The notes under the pieces are model-generated. The model was not told the DNA's origin. It saw nothing but the letters and a program-made list of their open reading frames with translations, and ran no database searches. The position numbers were made by a program, and so were the translations under genes. A stretch of 29,165 bases of DNA, from NCBI GenBank assembly GCA_035502095.1, contig DATJUX010000035.1, positions 1 to 29,165 on the forward strand, read 5' to 3'. Positions within the stretch are counted from its first letter, which is position 1. Every line of letters begins with the position of its first letter. The DNA comes from JAKANT01 sp035502095. Lineage in GTDB: Bacteria; Pseudomonadota; Gammaproteobacteria; Burkholderiales; Burkholderiaceae_F. Of this stretch, positions 15,046 through 24,180 are shown one piece after another.

Positions 15046-16650
15046 ATGCGATCGCTTCGCCCGTGTCTCCGTGCGCTGGTTGGCGCTGCCGCGCTTGCGG
15101 CGGTCGCCGCCGAGGCGCAGCCCGCCGGGGATGCGCAGGCCGCCGAGACCACGACAGCCGCCGCAATCGCGCCGGCGCGGATGATCGACCCTGCGACGGA
15201 ATTGCGATTCCAGCCAAGCGGGGGCGACGACATCGAACAGCTGATCGACCTCATCTCCAACCCGGCTTCAACTGCGCCGGTAGAGCCTGCTGCTGCGCCG
15301 GCTCCCGATCGGCCGCCCGCGCCCAAGTTGGCCCGGCCCGCCGCGCCGAAGATCGATCTGTGGGAGCGCATCCGACGTGGCTTCGCGCTGCCCGATCTGA
15401 CCACCAAGTACGCGGTCCAGGCGACGCGGTGGTATTCGGACCGGCCCGACTACATCGAGCGCATGAGCAGCCGCGCCAGCATGTATCTCTTCCATATCGT
15501 CGAGGAGATCGAAAAGCGCGGCATGCCGATGGAGCTCGCCTTGCTTCCGTTCGTGGAAAGCGCCATGCAGCCGGAGGCCGAGTCGCACGCCAAGGCGGTC
15601 GGCTTGTGGCAGTTCATCCCCTCGACCGGAAAACTCTATTCGCTCGAACAGAATCCGTTCAAGGACGAGCGGCGCGGCGTGATCGAGTCGACCCGCGCGG
15701 CACTCGAGTACCTGCAGAACCTGCACGACGAATTCGGCGACTGGCACCTGGCCCTCGCGGCATACAACTGCGGCGAAGGATGCGTGACGCGCGCCGTCCA
15801 ACGCAGCCGCGCGACCAGGAAGCCCGCCGACTATTCGTCGTTGCGCCTGCCGCGCGAAACCCAGTACTACGTGCCCAAGTTGCAGGCGATCAAGAACATC
15901 GTGCGCGACCCGGCGAAGTACGGGCTCGAGCTGCCGGCGATCCGCAACGAACCTTATTTCGTCGCCCTCACCCGCTCGCGCGACATCGACGTCGCGACGG
16001 CGGCCCGGCTGGCCGAGATGCCCGTCGACGAGTTCCGGGCCCTCAATCCCGCCTTCAAGCGCCCCGTGATCGTGGCCGCCGCCCAGCCGACGATTCTTCT
16101 TCCCGCGGACCGGGCCGAAACGTTCGGAGCCAATCTCGCCGCGTACGAGGCGACCGGGCAACCGCTCGCAAGCTGGACCACCTACACGCTGCGCGAGAAC
16201 GAAACGCTGGCCCAGGTCGCCTCCCGCGTCGGCCTGAGCGAAGCGAGCCTGCGCGACGCAAACCGCATCCCGCCGCGCTATCGGCTGGCTCCGCGCTCCA
16301 CCATCCTGATTCCGCGCGATGAGACGATGGAAGACGACATCGCGCCCGAGAAGGTGGCCGCCAGTTTTGCCGTGGTGCCCGAGCAGTCCAACTATCGCCA
16401 GATCACCTACCGCGTGCGCAAGGGCGATACGCTGTATTCGGTCGCGCGGCGCTGGAACGTCAAGCCCGAGGAAGTCGTCGCCTGGAACAACCTGCGCGGG
16501 AACGAGTTGTTCGCGGGCCAGCGCCTCTCGCTGACCATCGCGCGCGCAGCCGCCAAGAAACCCGCGGGCACACACAAGACCGCCGCCGTCCCGACGACCG
16601 CTGGTTCCAGCGGTATTCGTTCCGCAGCAGCAACTCAAGCGCGCCAGTAG
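15046..16650 (+). CDS. mltD: Membrane-bound lytic murein transglycosylase D-like protein
   Basis: Encodes 534 residues from ATG 15046, which gives a proper signal peptide (MRSLRPCLRALVGAAALAAVAAEAQ). No lipobox cysteine is evident, unlike E. coli MltD. It cleaves peptidoglycan glycan strands in the periplasm. A Pro/Ala-rich linker precedes the SLT domain, where LLPFVESAMQPEAESHAKAV holds the catalytic Glu and GLWQFIPSTGKLY and LALAAYNCGEG follow. The C-terminus carries two LysM repeats (around TYTLRENETLAQVASRVGL and ITYRVRKGDTLYSVARRW) and a low-complexity tail. It is 39 bases upstream of fabI. Confidence 0.93.
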   Translation: MRSLRPCLRALVGAAALAAVAAEAQPAGDAQAAETTTAAAIAPARMIDPATELRFQPSGGDDIEQLIDLISNPASTAPVEPAAAPAPDRPPAPKLARPAAPKIDLWERIRRGFALPDLTTKYAVQATRWYSDRPDYIERMSSRASMYLFHIVEEIEKRGMPMELALLPFVESAMQPEAESHAKAVGLWQFIPSTGKLYSLEQNPFKDERRGVIESTRAALEYLQNLHDEFGDWHLALAAYNCGEGCVTRAVQRSRATRKPADYSSLRLPRETQYYVPKLQAIKNIVRDPAKYGLELPAIRNEPYFVALTRSRDIDVATAARLAEMPVDEFRALNPAFKRPVIVAAAQPTILLPADRAETFGANLAAYEATGQPLASWTTYTLRENETLAQVASRVGLSEASLRDANRIPPRYRLAPRSTILIPRDETMEDDIAPEKVAASFAVVPEQSNYRQITYRVRKGDTLYSVARRWNVKPEEVVAWNNLRGNELFAGQRLSLTIARAAAKKPAGTHKTAAVPTTAGSSGIRSAAATQARQ

Positions 16651-16688
16651 TTCGCCGCGCATCGAATCTTCTTCGCGTCGAGGAGCCC

Positions 16689-17486
16689 ATGGGATTTCTC
16701 GCTGGCAAGCGCGTCCTGATCACGGGCCTGCTCTCGAACCGCTCGATCGCCTACGGCATCGCCCAGTCCTGCAAGCGCGAGGGCGCGGATCTCGCGTTCA
16801 CCTATGTCGGCGACCGTTTCAGGGATCGCATCAACGACTTCGCGCGCGAGTTCGGATCGAAGGTCGTTTTTCCCTGCGATGTCAGCGAGGACAGCCAGAT
16901 CAGTGCCTTGGTCGGTGGCCTGACGGATGCCTGGGGCTCGCTCGACGGGCTGGTGCATTCGATCGGCTTCGCCCCGCGCGAGGCGATCGCCGGTTCCCTA
17001 CTAGACGGCCTCACCCGCGAGAACTTTCGCATCGCGCTCGACATCTCCTCGTACAGCTTTCCTGCCCTCGCCAAGGCCGCGGCGCCGCTGTTCGAAGGAC
17101 GCAAGGCGGCGCTCCTCACGTTGACCTACCTCGGCGCCGAACGCGTCGTGCCTCACTACAACACGATGGGGCTCGCGAAGGCAGCCCTCGAGGCCAGCGT
17201 TCGCTACCTGGCGGCCGATCTCGGTCCTCAAGGCATCCGCGTCAACGGCATCTCCGCGGGGCCGATCAAGACACTCGCAGCGAGCGGCATCAAGGGTTTC
17301 TCGCGCATGCTCGACTACAACGAACGGACCGCGCCGCTGCGCCGCAACGTCACGATCGAGGAGGTCGGCAACGTCGCGGCGTTCCTGCTCTCGGACCTTT
17401 CGTCCGGCATCACCGGCGAGATCATGTACGTCGACTGCGGCTTCCGCTCCGTGGCCTTCTCGGAGGCGGCACTCGGCTCTGAATGA
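16689..17486 (+). CDS. fabI: Enoyl-[acyl-carrier-protein] reductase (NADH)
   Basis: Encodes 265 residues from ATG 16689 after a GAGGAG ribosome-binding site. It carries out the last reduction of each fatty-acid elongation round. It is a divergent short-chain dehydrogenase: GLLSNRSIAYGIAQ binds the dinucleotide, HSIGFAPRE follows, and the active site is Y147 and Y157 with K164 (the Y-x6-K pattern of FabI in HYNTMGLAKAA). The stop is 12 bases from the convergent senA stop. Confidence 0.97.
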   Translation: MGFLAGKRVLITGLLSNRSIAYGIAQSCKREGADLAFTYVGDRFRDRINDFAREFGSKVVFPCDVSEDSQISALVGGLTDAWGSLDGLVHSIGFAPREAIAGSLLDGLTRENFRIALDISSYSFPALAKAAAPLFEGRKAALLTLTYLGAERVVPHYNTMGLAKAALEASVRYLAADLGPQGIRVNGISAGPIKTLAASGIKGFSRMLDYNERTAPLRRNVTIEEVGNVAAFLLSDLSSGITGEIMYVDCGFRSVAFSEAALGSE

Positions 17487-17498
17487 ATACGCGCGCCC

Positions 17499-18653
17499 TC
17501 AGGGCGAGCAGGTTCTGAAGCCGACGAAGATGTCGTCGCGGTCGGCCATGTAGAAGTTGCGATAGCGCGCATGATGCAGGCGTGCGCGCGTCAGCACCGA
17601 GCCGCCGCGGACGCTGCGATGCGTGTGGAACCAGGGCTGCGAGTAGTCCTGGTAGGGATCGGCGGCAAAGCCCGGATACGGCGCGAAGGGCGACGCGGTC
17701 CATTCCCACAACGAGCGCCCCCACCTGATCGCCTCGCGCGTCGCGGCGTATTCCCACTCCGGCTCGGTCGGCAGACGACGGCCCGCCCAGCGGCAATAGG
17801 CTTCGGCCTCGAACGCCGTGACGTGCACGACCGGTTCGCCGCCGGCGAGCGGCGCCCAGCGATCGAAGTGCCGTCTCTCCCAGGCGCCGTCAGTTCGGCG
17901 CCAATCGCGCGGGTACCTGCGTCGCGATCCGACCAGCCAACTGGCGCCTTCGTCGCTCCACAGGTCCGCGCGTTCGTAGCCTCCCGCCGCGACGAACGCG
18001 GCGAATTCCTGGTTCGTCACGAGATCGCGGCGGATGGCGAAGGGCGCCGGCCGCCGCGGGTGCGCCCATTTTTCGTTGTCGAACACGAACCCCTCCGACC
18101 CCCGCGGCACGCCGAGGTCGAACGGGCCGCCGTCGAGTTCCACATCGCCAAGATCGGTCACGGATGCCAACTCGAACGGCCATCGCTGCGGCGCCGGATA
18201 ACCCAGCGTGTGGCGCGAGTACGCAAACGCTTCGCCGTGCATGTCCTCGTGGTAGAGGGCCAGCCGGAAGAAATACAGCCCCGCGTCGCTCTCCTCGGCA
18301 CGGGCGAGCGCATCGAGCGTGCGATCCAATACCTCACCAACGTAGCCGATCGTATTCTTCCGATCGGGCAGGTCGAGCGCCCAGCGCGTCGCATGCGCCA
18401 CGCGGCTCGAGTCGTACCAACGGTCGGCATCGGCCAGGAGCGATGGACTGGGCGCGCCGTCCGGCGTTTTCTGGCGCAGGCACCAGCGCTCCATGAACCA
18501 TCCGACGTGCCCGTATTCCCACAAGGGTGGATTGACGATGGAAAGGTAGGGCACCTGCCAGTGCGCATCGTCGAGGTCCTCGAGCAGCGCATTCGTATAC
18601 TGGCGCGCATCGAGCAGGGCCGACCGCAAAGCCTGCTTGTCCAAGCGACGCAT
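17499..18653 (-). CDS. senA: Selenoneine synthase SenA (EgtB-like non-haem iron enzyme)
   Basis: Encodes 384 residues from ATG 18653, which has a strong GGAGGGGGGAG ribosome-binding site. It is expected to join a selenosugar to hercynine, giving the selenium analogue of ergothioneine's sulfoxide intermediate. The DinB-like N-terminal half carries an EgtB-style iron site: H49 in EYGHVGWFMERW, and H135, H139 and E141 in YHEDMHGEAF. The C-terminal half is an FGE-sulfatase domain (NQEFAAFVAAGGY, AYCRWAGRRLPTEPEWEYAA, RSVRGGSVLT, ending FVGFRTCSP). Alone it could be called EgtB; the neighbouring glycosyltransferase and selenophosphate synthetase genes make SenA the better call. The hercynine-forming EgtD is not in the window. 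Confidence 0.88.
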   Translation of the reverse strand: MRRLDKQALRSALLDARQYTNALLEDLDDAHWQVPYLSIVNPPLWEYGHVGWFMERWCLRQKTPDGAPSPSLLADADRWYDSSRVAHATRWALDLPDRKNTIGYVGEVLDRTLDALARAEESDAGLYFFRLALYHEDMHGEAFAYSRHTLGYPAPQRWPFELASVTDLGDVELDGGPFDLGVPRGSEGFVFDNEKWAHPRRPAPFAIRRDLVTNQEFAAFVAAGGYERADLWSDEGASWLVGSRRRYPRDWRRTDGAWERRHFDRWAPLAGGEPVVHVTAFEAEAYCRWAGRRLPTEPEWEYAATREAIRWGRSLWEWTASPFAPYPGFAADPYQDYSQPWFHTHRSVRGGSVLTRARLHHARYRNFYMADRDDIFVGFRTCSP

Positions 18654-18669
18654 TCCGCTCCCCCCTCCA

Positions 18670-19659
18670 GTGAGAAAGCCCGGGCAAAGCCGACCTCGCG
18701 TCGTGATTATCACGCCGCAGTCGGCCGCATCGAACACGGGCAACTGGCACACCGCGGCGCGCTGGGCGCGCTTCCTGCGCGCCCGCTGCCGCGTCGACGT
18801 GGCGAGCAATTGGGACGGTCGCGCGTGCGATTGCATGATCGCCTTGCATGCACGCCGCTCGGCCGCTTCGATCGCAGCGTTTGCGGCCGCGTTTCCGGAC
18901 CGGCCGCTCGTCGTCGTTCTCACCGGCACTGACCTGTATCGCGACATAGGGCGCGACCGTAGCGCGCAGCGATCGGTCACTCTGGCGACCGATCTGGTCG
19001 TGCTCAACGAGCTTGGCGCGCGCGCGCTGCCGGCGCGCCTCCGGTCCAAGACCACGGTGATCCTGCAATCGGCATTGCCGCTGTCGCCTGCCATGCGGGC
19101 GATGCGCCGATTCACCGTCGCCGTGGTCGGGCACCTGCGCGCCGAGAAGGATCCTCGGCTCGTCTGGAACCTCCTGGCACACATCGATCGCGACGTCCCG
19201 CTGCGTGTGCTCCACGCGGGCGCAGCCCTGGACAAAGATCTTGGCCGCAAGGCGATGGCGACCGCATGCAAGGACGCGCGATATACCTGGCTCGGCGACG
19301 TGCCGCGTGCCGCGGCACGCCAGCTCGTAAGGCACGCCCACGTCTTGCTCCACCCTTCGGTGATGGAAGGAGGCGCCCAGGCCGTGATCGAGGCGGTGAC
19401 TGCGCACACTCCGGTGATCGCGAGCCGGATCGACGGCAACACAGGACTGCTGGGGCGCGGCTACCCGGGGCTCTTTCCGGTCGGAGACGCGGCTGCCGCA
19501 GCGCGCCTCGTGATGCGTGCCGCGCGCGAGCCGGCGTTTCTGCGCAAACTCGCTCAAGCATGCGCACGCCGTGCCGCGCTGTTCGCACCGGCCCGCGAGA
19601 GCGGCGCGGTCAACCGCCTAGTAGATAATGCGCTCGGAAACGGCACCAGAAAACGATGA
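18670..19659 (+). CDS. senB: Selenosugar synthase SenB (glycosyltransferase-like)
   Basis: Encodes 329 residues from GTG 18670; an in-frame TTG at 18637 would overlap senA. Neither start has a good ribosome-binding site. SenB couples selenophosphate to a UDP-sugar, forming the C-Se bond of the selenosugar used by SenA. Family-like features are VVIITPQSAASNTGNWHTAARWARFL near the N-terminus, VVLTGTDLYRD, and the GT-B C-terminal domain with VVGHLRAEKDPRL and HPSVMEGGAQAVIEAV (the Glu-rich donor-binding region). The stop overlaps the senC start by 4 bases (ATGA). Confidence 0.9.
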   Translation: MRKPGQSRPRVVIITPQSAASNTGNWHTAARWARFLRARCRVDVASNWDGRACDCMIALHARRSAASIAAFAAAFPDRPLVVVLTGTDLYRDIGRDRSAQRSVTLATDLVVLNELGARALPARLRSKTTVILQSALPLSPAMRAMRRFTVAVVGHLRAEKDPRLVWNLLAHIDRDVPLRVLHAGAALDKDLGRKAMATACKDARYTWLGDVPRAAARQLVRHAHVLLHPSVMEGGAQAVIEAVTAHTPVIASRIDGNTGLLGRGYPGLFPVGDAAAAARLVMRAAREPAFLRKLAQACARRAALFAPARESGAVNRLVDNALGNGTRKR

Positions 19660-20708
19660 ACGCACCTGAACAACCGCGCCTGCGGCTCACTTCGTTTTCG
19701 CACGGAGGCGGCTGCGGCTGCAAGATCGCGCCCGGCGTGCTCTCGGAGATCCTGAAGGGTGCCGGGGGCATCGTTCCCAGGGAACTGATGGTCGGCATCG
19801 AAACCGCCGACGACGCCGCCGTCTATCGCCTCAACGATCAACAGGCATTGATCGCCACCACGGATTTCTTCATGCCGATCGTCGACGATCCGTTCGACTT
19901 CGGCCGTATCGCAGCGACCAATGCACTCTCCGACGTCTATGCAATGGGTGGCCGTCCGATCCTGGCGCTGGCGCTGGTCGCAATGCCGATCGACCGGCTT
20001 CCGCTCGATGTCATTCGCCGCATCATCGAAGGCGGTGAAGCGGTCTGCACGGCGGCCGGTATCCCGATCGCCGGCGGGCACACGATCGATTCGGTCGAAC
20101 CGATCTACGGGTTGGTCGCGCTTGGACTCGTTCATCCCGACAGGGTGAAGAAGAACTCCGCGGCTCGCGCCGGCGACGTTCTCGTACTCGGCAAGCCGAT
20201 CGGTGTCGGCGTGTACTCGGCGGCGCTGAAGAAGGAGAAGCTGAACGAGGCCGGGTATGCGGAGATGATCGCCACGACGACGAAGCTCAACACCCCGGGC
20301 GCTGGCCTCGCCGAGTTACCGGGTGTCCACGCCCTGACCGATGTCACCGGGTTCGGACTGCTCGGTCACCTGCTCGAACTGTGCCGCGGTGCCGGGCTTG
20401 CGGCGGAAGTGCAGATGAGTCGGGTGCCGTTACTCGACAGCGCCGAAGCCTTGGCGGAGCAAGGCTTCGTCACCGGGGCGTCGGGACGCAACTGGGCGGG
20501 TTATGGCAACGATGTCGTTCTCGACGGAACTCGCGACGTGCATCGGCAGCTGCTGACCGACCCCCAGACGAGCGGGGGATTGCTGGTCGCCTGCGGGCCG
20601 GAGTCGGTCGAGGCGGTGCTCGGCGTTTTCAGGGCCGAGGGCTTCGAGCGCGCCGCCGCGATCGGCCGGCTCTCGGCCGGCATCCCCAAAGTGCGCATCC
20701 TGAGCTGA
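19656..20708 (+). CDS. senC: Selenide, water dikinase (selenophosphate synthetase) SenC/SelD
   Basis: Encodes 350 residues. It makes selenophosphate from selenide and ATP. The catalytic pair is C20 and K23 in SHGGGCGCK, so the enzyme uses Cys rather than selenocysteine. Nucleotide-binding elements follow (TADDAAVY, TNALSDVYAMGG, GGHTIDS) and the C-terminal LTDPQTSGGLLVACG is typical. It is translationally coupled to senB, which indicates that its product goes mainly to selenoneine. By sequence it could also be the cell's only SelD; no selA, selB or selU is in the window. Confidence 0.95.
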   Translation: MNAPEQPRLRLTSFSHGGGCGCKIAPGVLSEILKGAGGIVPRELMVGIETADDAAVYRLNDQQALIATTDFFMPIVDDPFDFGRIAATNALSDVYAMGGRPILALALVAMPIDRLPLDVIRRIIEGGEAVCTAAGIPIAGGHTIDSVEPIYGLVALGLVHPDRVKKNSAARAGDVLVLGKPIGVGVYSAALKKEKLNEAGYAEMIATTTKLNTPGAGLAELPGVHALTDVTGFGLLGHLLELCRGAGLAAEVQMSRVPLLDSAEALAEQGFVTGASGRNWAGYGNDVVLDGTRDVHRQLLTDPQTSGGLLVACGPESVEAVLGVFRAEGFERAAAIGRLSAGIPKVRILS

Positions 20709-20796
20709 CGCGTGGCCCGATTCGCCCCGCCGGCGACGCCGGGGATGCCGTCGTGCCTGATAATCGCGCCGCGCGAACCCACCCCGCGATCCGAAC

Positions 20797-22026
20797 ATGC
20801 GCCCGCTTTTCAGACAGGAAGCGATCGATGCCCAGCGCGAGAAGCTGCTGGGTGCCGTGTCGTCGGCGCGTCCGGTGCCGTTGCGCGTATTCACCGCGAT
20901 CGCAGCCGCGTTCGCGATCGCATTGGTCGTGTTTGCCTTCTGGGGTGAATACACGCGGCGCGAACGGGTCGAGGGGTTCCTGGCCATGGACGGCGCGGCG
21001 CGCGTGCTGGCGCCCGAGGCGGGCGTGATCCAGGAGCTGTTTGTGAAGGAGGGCGCCGATGTGAAGGCCGGGACCGTGATCGCCAAATTCCTGCCGGTCT
21101 CGGGCCGTGCGACCGAGGGAGCGGATCTCAACCTCGAACTCCAGCGGCAGCGGCTTCAGTTGGAAATCTCGGCGGCGAAACAACTGACCGCGCAGCAGGA
21201 GGAAGCGCTGCGCCAGCGGATTGCAGCCTCGAAGGTGGAACTCGAGGAGGCCAACGGCGAGCTCGAATTGCAGACGGCACGCGTCAACTCGGCGCGTGAC
21301 GAGGTCGAGCGCGGCGAAAGGCTGGTCCGGGACAAGTTCCAGTCGGAAAGCATGTTGACCCAGAAGAAGAACGACCTTCTCGAGCAGCAGGCAAAGGCGC
21401 AGTCGCTGCGGCGCACGCTCACGGGGGTTGAACGCGACCTTATCGCCGCGAAGAACGAACTCAGCTCGAGTCAGATCAAGCTCAGCCAGCAAATCGGCCC
21501 GCTGGAGCGCAAGATCAGCGAGATCGAAGGAACGCGTCTGCAGGACAAGGCGCGGCGCGAAGTCGATATCGTCGCGCCCTTCGACGGCGCGGTTACCAAC
21601 ATCGCGGTCGCGCGCGGCGACTCGCTGGCCGCCGATGCGTCGATCGCTACCGTCCTGCCGCGCGGGACCGGCTTGCGCGCCCAGCTCCTCGTGCCGACGC
21701 GCGCGAGCGGTTTCATCGCGCCGGGCAACGACGTGGTGATGCGCTACGACGCGTTTCCATTCCAGCGCTTCGGCCAGTATCACGGCAAGGTGGACGTCGT
21801 GAGCCGCACCGTGTGGTCGCAGGGGGAACGGGTCGGGCCGATGGTGGCGCGCGAGCCCGTGTATCGCGTCGACGTGAAGCTGGACCGGCAGACCGTCATG
21901 GCGGGCGGCCAGGAGATGCCGTTGCGCCCGGGCATGATTCTTTCGGCCGACATCCTGCTAGAGAAGCGCACGGTGTTCGAATGGGTCTTCGAGCCGGTGC
22001 TCGAACTGCGCGGGCGCCTGCAGTAG
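20797..22026 (+). CDS. HlyD-family membrane fusion protein of a peptide exporter
   Basis: Encodes 409 residues from ATG 20797. It should bridge the inner-membrane exporter encoded next to an outer-membrane TolC-type channel, which is not in the window. One membrane segment lies at about residues 29-50 (RVFTAIAAAFAIALVVFAFW). The lipoyl-like halves are VLAPEAGVIQELFVKEGADV and VDIVAPFDGAVTNIAVARGD. Between them runs a long coiled coil rich in Gln, Glu and Lys (about 105-250). The organisation resembles CvaA/RaxA partners of peptidase-containing ABC exporters. The stop is 10 bases before the exporter start. Confidence 0.92.
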   Translation: MRPLFRQEAIDAQREKLLGAVSSARPVPLRVFTAIAAAFAIALVVFAFWGEYTRRERVEGFLAMDGAARVLAPEAGVIQELFVKEGADVKAGTVIAKFLPVSGRATEGADLNLELQRQRLQLEISAAKQLTAQQEEALRQRIAASKVELEEANGELELQTARVNSARDEVERGERLVRDKFQSESMLTQKKNDLLEQQAKAQSLRRTLTGVERDLIAAKNELSSSQIKLSQQIGPLERKISEIEGTRLQDKARREVDIVAPFDGAVTNIAVARGDSLAADASIATVLPRGTGLRAQLLVPTRASGFIAPGNDVVMRYDAFPFQRFGQYHGKVDVVSRTVWSQGERVGPMVAREPVYRVDVKLDRQTVMAGGQEMPLRPGMILSADILLEKRTVFEWVFEPVLELRGRLQ

Positions 22027-22036
22027 TCCGGGCCGC

Positions 22037-24133
22037 ATGAACGTCGGCAAGCGCGTCCCGCTCATCCTCCAATCCGAAGCGCCGGAGTGCGGCATTGCCT
22101 GCGTGGCGATGATCGCCAGCTATCACGGCTTTCGCACCGACCTGTCGGCGCTGCGGCTGCGGCTGTCGCCTTCGATGCGGGGCGTGACGCTCAAGCATCT
22201 ATCGGCGGTGGCCGAGACGATGAAACTCTCGGCGCGCGGCGTGCAGGCGCCGCTCAGCGCGCTCGGCCAGCTGCGACTGCCGGCAATCCTGCACTGGGAC
22301 ATGAACCACTTCGTGGTGCTGACGCAGGTACGCGGCGACCGCATTACCGTGCACGATCCAGCCGTCGGCAAGCGGATCATGAAGCTCGACGAGGCGTCGC
22401 GGCACTACACCGGCGTCGCGATGGAGATGCAGCCCGCGCCCGGTTTCGTGCACGCCGACGAGCGGCAGAAGATCTCCGCGTGGCAGCTGCTCGGCGTCGC
22501 CGCGACGATGCGCGAGGCGATCGTCCAGGTTGCGATCCTGTCGCTGGTCCTCGAGGTGTTCGCGATTGCGGCGCCGTTTTTCGTCCAGCTCGTCGTCGAC
22601 CGCGTGGTGGTCGGGCGCGACGCCGATCTGCTCGCGGTACTCGGCGTCGGCTTTGCCCTGCTGGTGCTCATGCAGGTGACCGTTACGGCCGTGCGCGCCT
22701 GGCTCGGCGTCTACCTCTCGACCCAGATAAACCTGCGTCTGCTCGATTCCCTGTTCGGCCAGCTGCTGCGCCTGCCGCTCGCGTGGTTCGAGAAGCGCCA
22801 CATCGGCGACATCGTCTCGCGCTTCCGCAGCGTCGATGCCATTCAGCGCACGCTGACGCTGACGTTCGTCGAGACCGCGATCGATGGCGCAATGGTGCTG
22901 CTGACGCTGGCGGTGATGATCTGGTACAGCGCGACGCTAACCCTGGTCGTGCTGCTGGCCGCGCTGCTTTATGGTGCGGCACGCTGGGCCTTCCTCGGGC
23001 CGCAGCGGCGCGCCGCCGACGAGCAGATCATCCACGAGGCACGCGCCGGGACGCACTTCATCGAAACGTTGCGCGGCATGCTGGCGATCAAGCTCAACAT
23101 GCGCGAACCCGAGCGCCGTGGCGCCTACAACAACCTGGTCATCGAGCAGACCAACGCCTCGGTCGCGACCCAGAAGATCGTGATCGCGCATCGCGCGCTC
23201 AACGGTCTGATCTTCGGCCTCGAAAACGTCGCGGTCGTGTGGCTGGCCGCGCTGCTGGTGATGAACGGGCGGTTTTCAGTCGGGATGCTGTTCGGCTTCC
23301 TGTCTTTCAAGCTGCTGTTCATCACGCGCATCAACAACCTGGTCGACAAGGCGATCGAGTTCCGCATGCTCGACCTGCACGCCGAGCGCATCGCTGACAT
23401 CGCTCTCGCGACGGCCGAGGCCCCGAGCGCTTCGGCAGGGCACAGTTCGGGCGGCCTGCTCCACCTGGAAGCGAAGGGCATCTCCTTTGCCTACGGCGCC
23501 GAGGGCCCGGTTTTCCGCGACATCGACTTCAGCGTGCAGCCGGGCGAGACCGTCGCGATCGTCGGACCCTCGGGCTGCGGCAAGACGACGCTCGTCAAGG
23601 TCCTGATCGGCCTGCTGGACCGCAACGCGGGAATGTTGACCGCCAACGAGCGCGACGTGCGCGACTGGGACCGCGCGGCACTGCGCAGCCGTCTGGGCGT
23701 GGTGCTGGCGGACGATCAGTTGTTCGTCGGCACGATCGAGGACAACATCAGCTTCTTCGACCCGAAGCACGACGCGACGCGGGTCCGCGCCTGCGCGCGC
23801 GCCGCGATGATCGATCGCGACATCGAGGCGATGCCGATGGGATACAACACGATCGTCGGCAGCCTGGCGCACGCACTGTCGGCCGGACAGAAGCAGCGCA
23901 TCCTGCTAGCCCGGGCTTTGTACCGCGGTCCTCAGATCCTGTTCCTCGACGAGGCATTCGACCAGTTGGACCTGGCACTGGAGTCGCGCATCACCGACCA
24001 GTTGCGCCGGCTGAAGCTCGGGATCGTGATCGTCAGCCACCGGCCGGAGACGATCCGGCAGGTGGACCGGATCGTCCGCCTCGGCGGGCGCATCGAAGAG
24101 CCGTCGCGCAAGGCTCAGCCGCAGCTCGGCTGA
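22037..24133 (+). CDS. Peptidase-containing ABC exporter (C39 protease-ABC, bacteriocin/pheromone type)
   Basis: Encodes 698 residues. Proteins of this class remove double-glycine leaders and export the mature peptide. The N-terminal C39 peptidase is intact: Q12 and C18 in QSEAPECGIA, H91 in NHFVVL, D107 in VHDPAVG. A six-helix membrane region covers roughly 160-450, with the typical FEKRHIGDIVSRF loop. The ATPase domain has Walker A GPSGCGKTT (from 510), signature LSAGQ (from 614), Walker B FLDEA (D638, E639) and an H-loop IVSHRPE. Two departures are seen: the Q-loop reads VVLADDQLF, with Ala where Gln is expected, and the D-loop is FDQLD instead of TSxLD. A double-glycine peptide gene lies 2 kb downstream. 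Confidence 0.93.
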   Translation: MNVGKRVPLILQSEAPECGIACVAMIASYHGFRTDLSALRLRLSPSMRGVTLKHLSAVAETMKLSARGVQAPLSALGQLRLPAILHWDMNHFVVLTQVRGDRITVHDPAVGKRIMKLDEASRHYTGVAMEMQPAPGFVHADERQKISAWQLLGVAATMREAIVQVAILSLVLEVFAIAAPFFVQLVVDRVVVGRDADLLAVLGVGFALLVLMQVTVTAVRAWLGVYLSTQINLRLLDSLFGQLLRLPLAWFEKRHIGDIVSRFRSVDAIQRTLTLTFVETAIDGAMVLLTLAVMIWYSATLTLVVLLAALLYGAARWAFLGPQRRAADEQIIHEARAGTHFIETLRGMLAIKLNMREPERRGAYNNLVIEQTNASVATQKIVIAHRALNGLIFGLENVAVVWLAALLVMNGRFSVGMLFGFLSFKLLFITRINNLVDKAIEFRMLDLHAERIADIALATAEAPSASAGHSSGGLLHLEAKGISFAYGAEGPVFRDIDFSVQPGETVAIVGPSGCGKTTLVKVLIGLLDRNAGMLTANERDVRDWDRAALRSRLGVVLADDQLFVGTIEDNISFFDPKHDATRVRACARAAMIDRDIEAMPMGYNTIVGSLAHALSAGQKQRILLARALYRGPQILFLDEAFDQLDLALESRITDQLRRLKLGIVIVSHRPETIRQVDRIVRLGGRIEEPSRKAQPQLG

Positions 24134-24153
24134 CGTGACGGGATGGCGCGTGA

Positions 24154-24180
24154 CCCGTATGCAAGGAACCCGCAAACGGG
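24154..24180. terminator. Stem-loop between convergent exporter and HD-GYP genes
   Basis: CCCGTATGC (24154-24162) pairs with GCAAACGGG (24172-24180), eight of nine positions, around a nine-base loop. It fills the end of the 47-base gap between the exporter stop and the HD-GYP stop, so it could end transcripts from both sides. No T-run is present. Confidence 0.45.

Noticed and set aside
15063..16322. 419-codon plus-strand frame inside the transglycosylase gene
   Set aside because: Shifted frame of mltD; composition is Arg-rich and without domain features.
17499..18653. Ergothioneine synthase EgtB as the call for senA
   Set aside because: The fold is shared, but the adjacent selenosugar synthase and selenophosphate synthetase genes point to SenA; no other ergothioneine gene is nearby.
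19656..19730. Selenocysteine in the selenophosphate synthetase active site
   Set aside because: The catalytic codon is a cysteine codon and there is no in-frame TGA.
20709..20796. Hairpin CCGGC-GAC-GCCGG after senC as a terminator
   Set aside because: Only five pairs, no T-run; too weak to call in G/C-rich DNA.
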